Position numbers and translations under genes: made by a program. Of a DNA stretch of 64,000 nt, positions 51,771-64,000 are shown one piece after another. Source of the stretch: Apostichopus japonicus. Lineage: Eukaryota > Echinodermata > Holothuroidea > Aspidochirotida > Stichopodidae. A model generated the notes under the pieces. That model worked only from the letters and a program-made list of their open reading frames with translations. It made no database searches and had not been told where the DNA came from. The stretch's first letter is position 1. The number at the start of each line of letters is the position of its first letter. The stretch covers positions 23,712,376-23,776,375 of the forward strand of contig NC_092567.1 of NCBI RefSeq assembly GCF_037975245.1, in the 5' to 3' direction.

Positions 51771-52727
51771 CTAGCCAGTGTTTACCTCTACTTTGATGTA
51801 AAAGGAGTCGTTTTTAAGATAAGAACCATTCTCCAGGACGGATAACGGAGCAAACTCCATGTAACCGAATCCCTTGTGATTACGATAAGAGGTCGGACGA
51901 TGGAAGGCCAGCAGCTCGGACTTGGCGATGAGCGTCTCGCGGAGATGCTTCCGTTTCAAGCAGTCCTCTGTTTGGTCTAGAATGGAAAGAGAGATACAGC
52001 CCTTGAAGGGCCACTCGACAATGTTATCGTACTCTCCCTTCATGAAATGCACAAAGAGAGAGATGTAGGCGCCTCTGATACTATCCGTGGCGTTAATGTT
52101 CACCCGGATGCAGAGTTTGTAGCCGTAGAGCGCCGTGTAGAAGCCGTCGCTGTGCTGCACGCTGGTGGCACCCTTCATTGCGTCGTCACGCATCTTCATG
52201 TAGTTCTGAAGTCTCCAGATGAACGTGCCGTTACAGAATCGGTTCGTGTGTGCCTGATTATGTTTGTAGTTCTTCTCCACGTGGAGCAGTCTGTGCTCGA
52301 GGTCTTGTATCTTCTTGGTCTGCTTCCTTTCCCGCTCCTGCATCGCATGCGTCCACTTTAATATGTGTTCCATGTATTGGCTAAGCTCCTGTGGACTGTA
52401 ACTATCTTTAGCATGTAATAAACTGGGTAGAGGTGGACCCATGGGCCCACCAGCAGCACTACTGTGTCCCTTTGCCAGTGGTTCCATATAACTTTGATAA
52501 TCTGATTTGCCTTTGGAGCCTTTCATACCGAACGACGTAGCACTGGGCATTCCATATTCGGACATATTCGGCTGATGGTGTGGAAGCCCACTGTAATCGC
52601 CGTAATCGTCCGACTCTGTTAACCTGTGTGCTCCGGTCATGTTCAGGGATTCCACTCCGTTAGCAAGCAACACTATATGTTGATAGACTGAGTCCCTCAT
52701 ATGGAACTCCATTCTCTCTCGAAGAAG
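51771..52727 (-). CDS. TRAF6: TRAF6-like last exon: linker, coiled coil and TRAF-C (MATH) domain
   Basis: A single 957-bp exon (318 codons plus stop). After LLRERMEFHMRDSVYQHIVL comes a stretch of roughly 70 residues rich in Gly, Ser, Pro, Tyr and Met (for example ESDDYGDYSGLPHHQPNMSE). Next is a heptad-rich helix around AMQERERKQTKKIQDLEHRL, then the MATH domain from NGTFIWRL to the end. The low-complexity linker is not something I recall in vertebrate TRAF6. The plus strand is also open for 104 codons within this exon, which I regard as a shadow. Confidence 0.94.
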   Translation of the reverse strand, partial: LLRERMEFHMRDSVYQHIVLLANGVESLNMTGAHRLTESDDYGDYSGLPHHQPNMSEYGMPSATSFGMKGSKGKSDYQSYMEPLAKGHSSAAGGPMGPPLPSLLHAKDSYSPQELSQYMEHILKWTHAMQERERKQTKKIQDLEHRLLHVEKNYKHNQAHTNRFCNGTFIWRLQNYMKMRDDAMKGATSVQHSDGFYTALYGYKLCIRVNINATDSIRGAYISLFVHFMKGEYDNIVEWPFKGCISLSILDQTEDCLKRKHLRETLIAKSELLAFHRPTSYRNHKGFGYMEFAPLSVLENGSYLKNDSFYIKVEVNTG

Positions 52728-55700
52728 CTGAAAAAGAATTACAAATTATTAAGAGTCACTGGAAAACATCAGCTATAAATTTAGTTTTCAGGTGATGAAT
52801 TTTGCTGACAAATGAAAGTTTCAGTGTCCTTATCACAATGTTTATAAGTTCTCCTACATTTGTTGTTGCTTAAGTGTCGTAAAAATAACTGCTGATTATA
52901 ATTAAGACTACTATTAGTTTTAAATTTTCTGTAAAAAAAAGTTTGCGCCTTTTAAGTAATAACTAATGAGGGAAAAGAACGGTTTGCTTTTTGAGCGAGA
53001 AAGATTGAAGTTAATTTTAGGAATCTGGCAGGACTAAACTTTTTCGGGTGACAGCAAAGATTGCATAGAAAAATCCCCCAAAGGGTTTGCACAATCTTAA
53101 AAGTACAGTAACTGTACATCGTTAGCAACAGCAACCAATCTCTGTTTAATCATCAAAATTTAGAACTTGCTGTGACAGTTCATATCCTGTAGATTATATT
53201 ACTCATCTCAGCCGAGAATTTAGTGCACAAAATTACGCTACAAAGACTAGACAACTATTTTAGGGCGTGGTACTTATTATGACACACTTTTAGAAGTGTC
53301 AGGATATTACAAAGAAAGGTAAATTCTCCTCTGACCTTAAAAGGCATATTCTAAAATTCTTCTTAAATTTAAATCAATTGTAAAAGTAAGTGGGCCTGAA
53401 CGTTTCGATCCTAGCAGGATCTTCTTCAGAGGCAGCCTCTGAGGAAGATCCTGCTAGGATCGAAACGTCGGGCCCACTTACTTTTACACATTCTCTTACA
53501 CAGGCTCTTTAGTGGATAAGCAGTTTGCTAACAGCTTTTGTTTTATTTTAAATTTAAATCTGGTACCATGTGGGTAAGCTTAAAATTAATTTTCCCAACT
53601 TGCAGAGGGGCAACCCCTCAATTCAGAATCTTGCCCCTTGCAGGGACAGATAATGTATGGTAACCCTACACAAGTACATTACGAGACATGAAGTATTTTC
53701 ATTAAATTTTTTTTTTTAATCTATTCTCCATCTTGATTTCAGTAGATAATATTGACATTGTACTGGCACATGCATCACTCTATGTTCTAATATATTATCC
53801 TACTCAATTTTGAGGTTATTGAACTTCTGGTACGCTCTAACAAGTACCTGCAACAAACTACCTTCCATGTATTAAAGTCACTTTCCAGGCTACAGCAGGA
53901 ACGAACATATGAATAAAACATCATGAGAATCAATGGGAAATTCCCTGATATGATTGCAGTAATTAGTGAAACAATAGCCTGCCAGTACAGTAGGATATGA
54001 GCACTATGAAAAACAAGTACCAGGAAGTAGCCGACCTTCCTAGTATAACGGATATCAAGTCTTCACTTCAACCACATGGGGGGGGGGGGGGTCGGATGGA
54101 GGGGAAGTGACGCTATCTAATTGTGATTACCCTTTACACCATAGGCAATATGGTGCATTTACAATTTATCTACCATACTTGATATTAATACAGAGCTTTT
54201 TATATTTACTGAATCAACTGAGTCTATATATGCAGGCCTTAACATAATATCTCTCAAAATTTTTATGAAGGAAGTGAAAAAAAAAGCCACTGAACTACCT
54301 TCATTTTAGAATGTCACCTTCTTTTTTTTGGGGGGTCTGCATTCGGTCAGAAAAGTTTATCAACTCTATCTGCCGGGGAGTATTACTAAAGATATTTGCA
54401 ACTGATCAGTGTAAGACATAATAATGTATACACTTTATCACTACAAGACAGATAATGGCCAAAGAAAATCCAACACTCAGCTCCCTGTCGTTAGGAAGAA
54501 AGGGGACATGTTGGGCCTGGGGGAGGGGGAGTGGGGGGGAGTAAATCCACCAGGACCCTCATTTAAAGTTGAAGAAAGAGGACATGGCTGGGAAAATAAA
54601 TCCAGATATATGGTACTACCCTAACATTCATATCACAAGGAATATTGCAGCACCGAAAATGTGCCATACACAGGATGGACGAACTTAAACGTGCATTGCA
54701 GTACGTATGGTACCGAAACTTTCATAGACCAAAATACAAGTTTTAGTTTTATTTTGTCACTGTTTCTTTTAGTTTATTGATACATTTCAAACAATTTATG
54801 GAAGATATTATTTGTCAATCTAAATAATTTTATAGCTTTTCAAAAAAAACACAATTTTTTTTTTTTTTTTTAAATTTTTCAACATGATGGCCTTTATGGC
54901 ATTCATTTCATACTTTATGGACTTAATAACAGAAGTTTCCATGCCATGACAACCCAAAGGCCATTCATTATTAAAGACCTCCTTTGCAAATAATATATAG
55001 TACATACATACCCATGGCCAAACTAAATACCATAGGATAATGAACATATTATACAGGCCCCCTAGCCAGGAATACTCATGCAGAGGGCGGCATCCAACAA
55101 TTTAATGGAGGTTAACGAACAATGTAAGGAGGGGGCACAATAGTTTGTGTCCTGTTTTAACTTGTAACATTTTTTGTACACGTGATGTGGGCACAGATGG
55201 ATGGAAGGTACAGTAGTCTATAAAGGGGGTGTAGGGAGGGAGGGGGAGGGGGGAACTGTGGCGTGACCTGGCCATAGGCCCGAACACGAACCAAAGTAAT
55301 TGAAATCTAGTACGTTACCTCCGTTTGACAACCAAACGTTTTAAACCGACAAGCGACTACCACCTTAGGACACGTCTGGTCTATGTGGACCTTCTCCTCC
55401 TGTCGTAGAACAGACTGTCCGCAATGCTGGCACTGAATACTGGCTTTGGAGCAGTTTTCGCTGTGTTTCTGTAGAAGAGAAATGCCGCGGTCGTCAGACT
55501 AGGTTACACCCAGTGGGGCGGTACTGTAGCAATGACTTTTTACGCCCTTGATAAAACGTTTGAATTTTGGATGGCACACTGGAAATTGAAGGTAATAAGA
55601 AGGCCTTTTTTTATGTACCCAGATAGAATTCTTGCATAGAGTGTGACTTAAACTAGGCAGTTTTATTGCCTAAAACAATATGGTCACCATGGATTTTTAA

Positions 55701-58700
55701 GGACTTGGGGTATGCATGGTAACAGGTTCATTGAAATTAGGACACATGCAACATTATTTGGCCTCCGAGCAGATTTGGGGGTTGGGGAAAAAGTGTGGGG
55801 GGTGGGGTCGAATACTGATGGATGACCTTTCGTCAGCCCAGTGACTATTATGGGCACCCATCTATTTTAAAATATCAAAACAAAATGGATTCTTTTGTCA
55901 ACAATATCTAAAGGTGGTTGCTTGTTTAAGCTCGTCATTGCACTTATATAATAATATAAAGCTGCATAGGATGAGAAAATACTGTAACATCTTTCAATAA
56001 CAGACTTGAATGCATTTTGAAAATCACCCACCTCCAAAAAAAAAACAAAAAAAATAAATAAATAAACTTAGAGATTCACATAGGAGGGAGTTTTCATAGA
56101 ATAGATTCATATACTTGAAACAGAGATTTCTAGATGGGGCACTTGCAATATGAGTACAAACTGTACCAGCTGTACCAACTGGTACTAGTAGAATCTGATG
56201 CTCTTGGTACGAGCGTGAGTACCCAGGACAAGTACAAGACCATATTAAGTATGAGCACTTATCCTTGCACTAGTACAGTTTCTATCATACGTGAAGTCAG
56301 TGTACTTACATGCTAGTACTCATAACCGGCCTTGTACAGCTAGAATTGTACTCGTACCTGTTCTACTGTAACAGCATGTTTAATAGTTGTAGCATAGCTG
56401 CTGATTGCAAACTGACATATTCATACTTGTACTCAGAAGCCTTGTACTTAAATCAAGGGAAATTCTACTTGTACTCATACTAATATAACAGCATCCTCAA
56501 TAGTAGTAGTATTGCTGCTTACTATTCATACTTGTACTTAGAGACTTGTACTCAAATCAAGGGAAATTCTACTTGTACTCATACTAATGTAACAGCATCT
56601 TCAATAGTAGTAGTATTGCTGCTGATTGCAAACTGACATATTCATACTTGTACTTAGAACCTTGTACTCAAATCAAGGGAAATTCTACTTGTACTCATAC
56701 TAATGTAACAGCATCTTCAATAGTAGTAGTATTGCTGCTTACTATTCATACTTGTACTTAGAGACTTGTACTCAAATCAAGGGAAATTCTACTTGTACTC
56801 ATACTAATGTAACAGCATCTTCAATAGTAGTAGTATTGCTGCTGATTGCAAACTGACATATTCATACTTGTACTTAGAACCTTGTACTTAAATCAAGGGA
56901 AATTCTACTTGTACTCATACTAATGTAACAGCATCTTCAATAGTAGTAGTATTGCTGCTTACTATTCATACTTGTACTTAGAGACTTGTACTTGTACTCA
57001 AATCAAGGGAAATTCTACTTGTACTCATACTAATGTAACAGCATCTTCAATAGTAGTAGTATTGCTGCTGATTGCAAACTGACATATTCATACTTGTACT
57101 TAGAACCTTGTACTTAAATCAAGGGAAATTCTACTTGTACTCATACTAATGTAACAGCATCTTCAATAGTAGTAGTATTGCTGCTGATTGCAAACTGACA
57201 TATTCATACTTGTACTTAGAACCTTGTACTTAAATCAAGGGAAATTCTACTTGTACTCATACTAATGTAACAGCATCTTCAATAGTAGTAGTATTGCTGC
57301 TGATTGCAAACTGACATATTCATACTTGTACTTAGAACCTTGTACTCAATCAAGTGAAATTCTACTTGTACTCGTACTCGTATACATAGCTATAGACAAG
57401 TATCTGATATCAACACCAGATTTTCAAAAATGTCCCAAACATGTGTGGGATTGAAAATCCATGAGGGGAGGGTAAAATCGCAGGCATCTATACTAGAATG
57501 CTATGACTAGAGAGTAGAGATCGAGGAACAGCGGCACTTCTTGGGAAACAGATTCATCTAATTTTAAATAGGGGACCACCAACAGGATGATATGATCTGC
57601 AGGAAACACAGGCTGAGCAATGGGAAGCGGAGACCATCTAGAACAGGTGACGGAAACAGTGATTAATACACACAGGTACTTTACTCTGGACATTACTGCC
57701 ATTAATTTTGTATATATTACGTATGTTTAGTAGTCTGTTTCGAGGCTATGAATATTCACGATCTACTTTGGATAGTATTTTCAGTGCATTGCACTTACAT
57801 TCCTTTAATTTTTTTGCTTTCTCCTTAATCTTCTCTCACTCTTTTCTTTCCAATTTTGTTTTCCTCGTTTCATTCTACTGTTTATTTTTTCATTCTTTTA
57901 CAAGTTGTGGGGTGGGCGGAGGCGGGAATCACGGTTACATGAACACCTGAGTTTCAATTATGAGTTTCTTTCGAATCAAACCGCAGTTTGCACATATCCA
58001 TTGTTTTTTATACCCCTGGATTTAACTTGCCTAATCATATCCAAATCAAAATTAACTGTGAAAAAAAAAATTATTAATTAATATATTAAAATTTATTAAT
58101 TGATAATTTAGTTGGTGTGATACACACGTTTTGTATGCATAAAACAGAGGTAGTCTTATGGATCTCCTCCAACTCTTCACATACGTTTAGTCTTTTTAGA
58201 ACTATAACCTTTGTAAATAGTTGAACTGTCAGAATTTATTTTGTCATCTTATGACTCGAGGCTTACTGGTATAAGGTGACGATATTATGTTGAGGAAATC
58301 TTGGTACAATATACTTATGCTGCCCCACCCCCCCCCCCGCATCCTCCATGTTGATATCAGGGGGTAGGACTGACTATTACTTCTTCTGCACATTTAGATG
58401 AATTTAGAGAAACCCTCAGTGTTTGCTAGTGCCAAGTCTTGAGGTTGGAGATGAAATGCCCATTTTTCTGTAAAGTTTACTCCAGAAGTAAGTATTTTGT
58501 CATCAATACTGATAATCCAAGGCTGAAGAACCTTAAGGTACCTGCAAGCCTTATTAATTATCAGTAAATGTCAAAAAGGGGGGTGGGGAACAGATTGATT
58601 AATGCAGGCTGTAAAATTATGCAACGATCTAGGACCTTTTTGGTTGCTGGCCCCAATTTGTACCCTTGGCGACCCTCCAGGGGCACAGATGTTGTGGCCT

Positions 58701-61700
58701 GAGAAAGGGGCCTACAAGGGATAGGTATCTCCCCCCCTCTCTCACATTTCAGAAATTTGTATGATTTATTAGGGTGCCTACAGTTTGCTAAATGCTGTTA
58801 GATTTTCAACAAGTAATTTTTATGTTCAAGATATTCCACTTCGTTTTACCAAATACTGTTTTTTTCCCCCCACAATTTTTGGCTAGCATCCAAAACTAAT
58901 GGTACATGTAAACATGCTTTGTAGAATTGCTTGACCACGGAAACCTTAAAGTAAACATGAACTTCCGACCTCAGTGAAAGGGTTAGTTGCTTCATTTTGT
59001 TGCCAAAGACTGGTTAGAGGATATATTATAGGTAGCATAACTCAGGGAAATAATCCAAAACGTAACAACTCCACGTGTCAGGCACTCAGAGATTGTTGGA
59101 TTTGAGCCAAATGGTACCAGATGAGCTATGTCATACAGTATTCAAATCGCGGGTGTGCCGTTGCAAACTTCACAGAGATCGGAAAGCCAGCACATTTGAA
59201 ATTTTAAACCATCTTTGTGACTTTCTACCGCCTGCATAAATGCTCTTTCGAATCCACCTAGAATTCACCACCGGTTCTCAAATTTTTGACACAAGGGAAG
59301 AAAAGGATCCTGATACCACCTGGCATTTTTCAAACGTCAACAAGTCCTAAAGAACCCCAAAACCTCTAAGATGCTCTAGATTTGAAAACACATCAAATAC
59401 GACAAGTTTCATCCAAGTCCCTGGCTGGTGAATTTACACATCGAATAGATCCAAGTCAAATCTATGGTTTCCCGATAAGGAAGTCGGCATTTACCATTAC
59501 GGTTAGATTCGTCCAAACACGGAAGCATACAGAAATGTTGTACTCAAAGCCGAAGTGAAATTAATCGGGTCACACGTACATCCGGAGTCTATGCAAGCCA
59601 AGTTCTTCAATACCGCCCTCATTTACCTTTCGGACTGTAGTCTGGATTACTTACTCACCTCCAACATATCTTTTGCGATTTGCTTCCCACACTGTTCACA
59701 ACCGACAGGTATCTTGGGACATAGCACACGGACATGCTCCTCGAACGACAGTCGACGGACTTCCTTACCGCATAGGTGAGGACAGCTGATCATTCTAAAA
59801 GAGCAGTTCTCTTCATGAGTCTAGAAAAATGTGAGGACATAAATTATTAAGATCAATTAAATTATTAATTAATTAAATGTTAATTTGGTACAACACATGA
59901 AAACATACACTCACGTACAGTAGTAAGATTTTTTTTGCTGGGAATCAAAATTGTCATCTCTATACATAATAGGACAATTTTTAATGGGGCTGTTGAGTAA
60001 TTAATTACTCAAGTCAAGTTGATTTTATTTTTAAATGTGCCTGCCTGATGACTAACCTACAGTAGCTCACTTGAATGGACACTGGACTACTTGGTACTAA
60101 GATTTCCTTACAATGTATGCATGCAATGTTGCTTCTGGCAATTTTCCTGTGTTTACATCTTTGCCAGCCTACATCGTGTACTGTTACCAGCCATCGAAAC
60201 TGAACACCACTTCTCCCACTTCTCCCACTTCAACCAGATCGTGAATTGCCATATTTGTGTGTGACATACTGTAGGTCACTTCATTTTGAGCAAAACCCAG
60301 AGAGCTGGTCTCATTTTTAAACGATTCAAGCTGTTACATTTTGATGGCATTTAGATCAGGAAACACTCCAGACTGGCTCAAACCTCTCGAGCCTGCCAGT
60401 CGAATTGCACCTTGTAATAAGATTGTGAATGGGAGTTGCAACAAAATTCCCCTTTTAATTTTCTCATTTGCATTCTTGCCAATTGTATTTGTACATTAAA
60501 ATTACACATGGGCATGGCATGTAAACATTGAAGTGTATTATGAAAACTGCAATATCATTGTGTTTATACATGTATGAATACAGGCTGAATAAGAAAGAAC
60601 AGCACATTGACTTAAACCAAACTTTAATAGGAGCTTTTGTTTCCAGAGAATGAACAGTTCTTTGCCAACCCTCTCATAGTCAAAATTCTGTGTTGCTAGG
60701 TGTTAGTAATAACAAATGCTTTCCATTGTCATTGATACCAAAATAATTTTTTTTTTTTTTTTTTAAAAACCAGCCATGCCTGGTGGTTCTAGTAACTGGC
60801 TTCAGGTAAAATTTTAGTATTGATATGTTTAAGAAAAAAGACAAATGTTGGCTATTTATGTTTCTACAGCTAATCTGGTTATTAAAACATTTACCTCTAA
60901 AGTATGTTATATCTCCCGAATGCTCCTTTAAGGCTAAATCGATGATGATGTTGGTTCCTCAGTAAAGGCTTAAAATGTTAGCATTAATCTGCTGTTTTTT
61001 AAAGTAACACAAAATCAAAAGAATGACCTTAACCTTCATAATGAACTACAGAAGACCCTTGGATGACTTTCAACACACAGTTTGACCTTGACAAATTTGT
61101 ACTCTGTAAGTGTAAAACATGTTATTTTGAGGCCATGATAAATCTCACAGGGTTTTCCCATTTGGTTTTTGTGCTGCATCCGAGTGACCGACTTTACAAC
61201 GGTCTGTGTAAATTAGACTGTACAAAGTCCAGTCACCTTATTCCATGACCCTCAGCTGTTTAAAGGGTCACTTCTCAAAAACTTAAAAGTGATAAAGGAA
61301 TGCATCACAGACGGAAAGCACCGTTTCTTCAAGGTCAAAAATTAATTTTAATCAGTCATCCTTTGAAGTAAGATTCCTCCTAGAGTATGTTTGTTAGTGA
61401 ACATGAACATCTAGCAAATTTGGATTGGTTCAATGGTGTATTAAGCCGCATACACATATAGTGATATATCTTAGAGAAATCTCTGTTTGGGATGTTTGAT
61501 CTTCAAAACATGTCAGAAAGAGAGCCAAAAAAAACCCCAAAAAAAGATCCCCCCAAGATTTTTATTGCAACTAGTTTCACTTGGGATTGATCAATGAAGG
61601 GGTGAAACAGTGCATGTCACAAATTCCTGACTTGACTCTTGACTTAATTTCTTCTTCCAAGGCGGGAGGGAGGAGGAAGTGTTACGCTTCGTTAGTTGCC

Positions 61701-61826
61701 CTTTGCTGTCACATTACTCACCAACATTAGTCTCAGCTCGATCTTCTCTTTACATCCTTTGTCTTTGAACGGGCACAATGCCAGTAAACTCATGATCTCC
61801 CGTTTGGCGAATTGATCTGGAAACAT
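51771..61826 (-). CDS. TRAF6: TRAF6-like adaptor/E3 ligase, 3' part (5' RING exons not seen)
   Basis: Four minus-strand exons, all phase 0: 61722-61826, 59659-59820, 55319-55468, 51771-52727. Together they give 457 residues up to the stop. Exon 1 here reads FPDQFAKREIMSLL, matching the segment just after the RING in TRAF6. The next two give CHC-type TRAF zinc fingers (HEENCSFRMISCPHLCGKEV; QCQHCGQSVLRQEEKVH; CRFKTFGC). The last exon carries coiled coil and the TRAF-C/MATH domain with NGTFIWRLQNY, YISLFVHFMKGEYDN, WPFKG, LDQTEDC and ELLAFHRPT. The MATH residues are closest to TRAF6 rather than TRAF2-5. TRAF6 carries Toll/IL-1 receptor signals to NF-kB by K63 ubiquitination. The N-terminal RING exons are absent from the visible sequence and presumably lie past position 64000. 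The protein ends right after the MATH domain (KVEVNTG). Confidence 0.92.
53390..53551. repeat. Near-perfect palindromic copy of the same foldback repeat (TRAF6-like intron)
   Basis: Arms of about 45 bp run from GTAAAAGTAAGTGGGCCTGA at 53390 to CTTACTTTTAC at 53487, with almost no spacer (centre GAGGCAGCCTC near 53435). The tail CAGGCTCTTTAGTGGATAAG then TTTGCTAACAGC matches the 41.2-kb copy. Confidence 0.85.
53435..53473 (+). ncRNA. Hammerhead-ribozyme-like motif in the foldback repeat
   Basis: Reads GCCT, then the core CTGAGGA (fits C3-U4-G5-A6-N7-G8-A9), then stem II GATCC-TGCTA-GGATC, then GAAA, then ACGT self-complementary around the expected UC cleavage site, then GGGC pairing with GCCT (stem I). 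Helix III is too short to fold within one molecule, so activity would need a dimer. Penelope-like elements are known to carry minimal hammerheads of this kind. No activity is shown. Confidence 0.5.
56421..57390. repeat. Tandem array with alternating 104-bp and 116-bp monomers
   Basis: Nine monomers start at 56421, 56525, 56642, 56746, 56862, 56966, 57088, 57204 and 57320. The spacing is 104, 117, 104, 116, 104, 122, 116, 116. Short monomers end GCTTACTATTC; long ones carry GCTGATTGCAAACTGACATA there. Three short/long dimers are followed by long monomers only. The array and its left flank (56140-56420) are packed with GTAC (TACTTGTACT). It lies in the intron of the TRAF6-like gene between 55468 and 59659. 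Confidence 0.92.
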
Positions 61827-63239
61827 CTGAAACGTAGTAAAAAGGTAGTAAACCTATGTAGTTCACCTCATATGTATTTCAGGTGTGGAACGAGATGGAT
61901 GTGCGGGTGTGACATCCTCCACCCTAAGCCCTCACCATCATTACCACCCACAAAGGAAGTACTCATTACCACAACCTTTACGTACTGACCTAATTCATAG
62001 CCAAAATATACCTCAGAATGCAACATTTCAAGTCTAACATTATATATGTATATTTTTTCTTGGGGGGGGGGGGAAAGGATTACCACATCCCTCCCTAAAA
62101 TTGAATTCAAAATTTAATGACTACAGGGCACCACTCTCTCCTTTTTAAAATCCTGGATCCAACTCTGCACAGAGGTGGTATCTTTGGCAACTTATCAAAG
62201 AGCAATGCTGCAACAGCTGCAAATACTGACTGCAGGAATATTAAACGAATATTAAATAATAGAGATGGTTTCTGCAGACCTCAGGAGTGCTTATTGTGTA
62301 AAAGGTTGGAAATGCAAAAGATTGTGTTCAATGCATCCTGGCTACAATAATGCTGCAGCCACCTCAGCATCACCTCTGCTGGACATCCTCTTAGACAGAA
62401 GCTGTTCAACAAAACACCCAAACTGAAAAATATTCGAATCGGACTGTTGAGACATGGGTGTTAAAGCTTCTTGAACCAGAAATCCGAATCGTAATACCAG
62501 TACAGATCCGTAGTGAAGATAATTCCATGTAAGCGAAATTACCGACAGGCTGCTCATTGGTTCCTTACTTGTCACATTTTTCTAAGACTATACGAACATT
62601 GTTAATACTTGAATACTTGTACACAAGGCTTTCAAAGTTTGACCACTATCGACAGTGAGTTTCTTGCACCCAATGTGGACATACAGTACATATCAAGTCA
62701 GTTTATACAATCTTTACTTTTGAAACTACCTTATTTATTTAGGACTTCATACTTTAGGACTTCATGTCTCGCAGTCTTTGTTCACTGACCTGAAATGAAC
62801 TTTGACTTCCGCATAAAACAAACTGGGTTCTTATAACACACCTCATGAAAAAGCTTTACTTTCGGCGATTATTGTGATCACAAGGAATTCAAACTTTGAC
62901 CTCTGCTGACCTCTAACGACCTTTGATCTTGATACAAACAATAATCAGCTTTCAGGCTTTCCTTTCTCTTTTATTTGTTGTTGTTTGCAATCATATTCAT
63001 TCAAAAACAGTCATTTGCTGAAATCAAATTTACATAAATTTGCCATTCATAGTCTCTACTCAGAAGGAACTTGACAGAAACATGTATTTTAGATCCTCCT
63101 ACAAGCAGGAACTCGCGAAGAAGCCATCATTGGCTTATCAAAGCCGCAAGCTGACCGAAGTCAGTCTCTTACATTCATATTTAACGTCCATGATTATGAA
63201 TTGTCAATTGTCAACAACTCTATAACTGGACGACATACA

Positions 63240-63325
63240 TTAATCTTGAAGTGACTCGAACTCGGGTTCTAATGATTGAAAGGCACTGGCGTTAACCACT
63301 GAGCTAACACGCCTAGCTGGACGAT
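63240..63325 (-). mobile_element. tRNA-derived SINE head
   Basis: The minus strand reads GTGTTAGCTCAGTGGTTAAC (A box) and CCGAGTTCGAGTCA (B box). It resembles a tRNA without matching terminal stems. Confidence 0.55.
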
Positions 63326-63928
63326 CTTGGACTATCTTGTTTTCATTTTCTCTCTTTCCAAGATCTCACCAATCTGTAACCTGAAATGGCTGTGGGTGTT
63401 TTGATCCTGCCAAAACACACATACAGTACAGATTATTATAACCAGCATACTGTACTTGAGGACTGTGAAAGTAAACAACCTCAAAACGCTTGTTTATAGA
63501 GTTAGTCTGCAATCTGCTGCTAGAGAAATGCGAAGGGACTTTCCCTTCATGTTAAAATCGTGCCTGGATGATCTTTAATATTTAGCGTACTGAAACATAG
63601 TGACCAACAGCTCAATAGAGATTAAAATATTAACAGAACCCTGATGTGTTTTTTATTTCTTCCGCTTTCAGTGTGACCGGAGAAGTACTTGTTCAACTTT
63701 CAAACTGACCTTTCTTTTAATAGTAGAACTGACCAGTTACCATGCAAGTTATAGTTCAACAGAATCTACACAAAACATTCAATCAGGCGTTTCATTTCCC
63801 CCCCGCATTTCACTTTAAAGGTGTCTTGCATAGAGGAGGTTTGAATTATAAATTGATTTGAATTGGTGGAAAAAATCATCAAACTGACAGAAAACACATT
63901 TCGTGTAGAAATTTATGTCGAACGTTCA

Positions 63929-64000
63929 AGGCATTGAAAAATCGCCCCCAACCGTGTGCCGTGCTCTGAAAAAGTTAACTTTCTGTTGCTAGCAAGTGAT
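63929..64000 (+). repeat. Dispersed repeat family C, truncated by the window edge
   Basis: AAGGCATTGAAAAATCGCCC...CTGAAAAAGTTAACTTTCTG then GCAAGTGAT, alignable to 32642-32708. Confidence 0.5.

Larger units (their letters stand above)
61827..64000. other. Upstream intron or flank of the TRAF6-like gene
   Basis: No RING-type Cys/His exon could be found. Contains a poly-G run near 62060, a tRNA-derived SINE head and the start of a family C repeat. A 77-codon minus-strand frame at 62342-62575 has no recognised relative. Confidence 0.5.

Noticed and set aside
52047-52361. Plus-strand open frame of 104 codons
   Set aside because: It is the antisense shadow of the strongly conserved TRAF-C exon.
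62342-62575. Minus-strand frame of 77 codons upstream of the TRAF6-like exons
   Set aside because: No Cys/His pattern of a RING and no recognised family; splice sites and frame do not clearly join the exon ending at 61826.
63240-63325. Functional tRNA gene
   Set aside because: A and B boxes are present but the acceptor and anticodon stems do not pair.

Overview
This is a stretch of animal nuclear genome. It is AT-rich, has introns with GT-AG boundaries, and is full of short transposon relics, simple repeats and long G/C homopolymer runs. Three protein-coding genes of deep animal families can be read exon by exon. The protein residues, the U2-containing LTR and the CAGTGGCGTAGC-type repeats suggest a marine invertebrate deuterostome, perhaps an echinoderm. 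That placement is inference; nothing in the sequence names the species.

Layout. 1-12.4 kb: no recognised gene; dispersed repeats, a 19-bp minisatellite (5287-6165) and a tRNA-derived SINE. 13.6-22.7 kb, minus strand: a complete NOSIP gene in eight coding exons (307 residues), whose last two exons have partial tandem copies downstream; intron 2 holds a LINE fragment and intron 3 a TIR element. 22.7-27.9 kb: the head-to-head interval between NOSIP and the next gene, filled by a nested TIR element with a perfect 8-bp target duplication and by a Ty3/gypsy LTR with a broken gag. That LTR carries the first 45 nt of U2 snRNA. 27.9-42.1 kb, plus strand: a complete KIFC1-type kinesin-14 in 16 coding exons (746 residues). 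It has three consecutive, homologous 168-bp exons for the neck coiled coil. Its intron 13 contains two antisense exons of a tubulin glutamylase (TTLL1-like). 42.1-51.7 kb: no gene seen, repeats only. 51.8-61.8 kb, minus strand: the 3' part of a TRAF6-like gene (four exons: zinc fingers, coiled coil, TRAF-C/MATH); its RING exons must lie beyond the right edge or were missed. 61.8-64 kb: no exon recognised.

The three genes act in different processes: a nuclear ubiquitin ligase linked to splicing and NO synthase, spindle and vesicle motor activity, and innate immune signalling. I see no functional cluster. The most interesting features are the neck-exon triplication with a foldback element just upstream of two copies, the U2 5' domain inside an LTR, and foldback repeats whose arms match a hammerhead-ribozyme layout.
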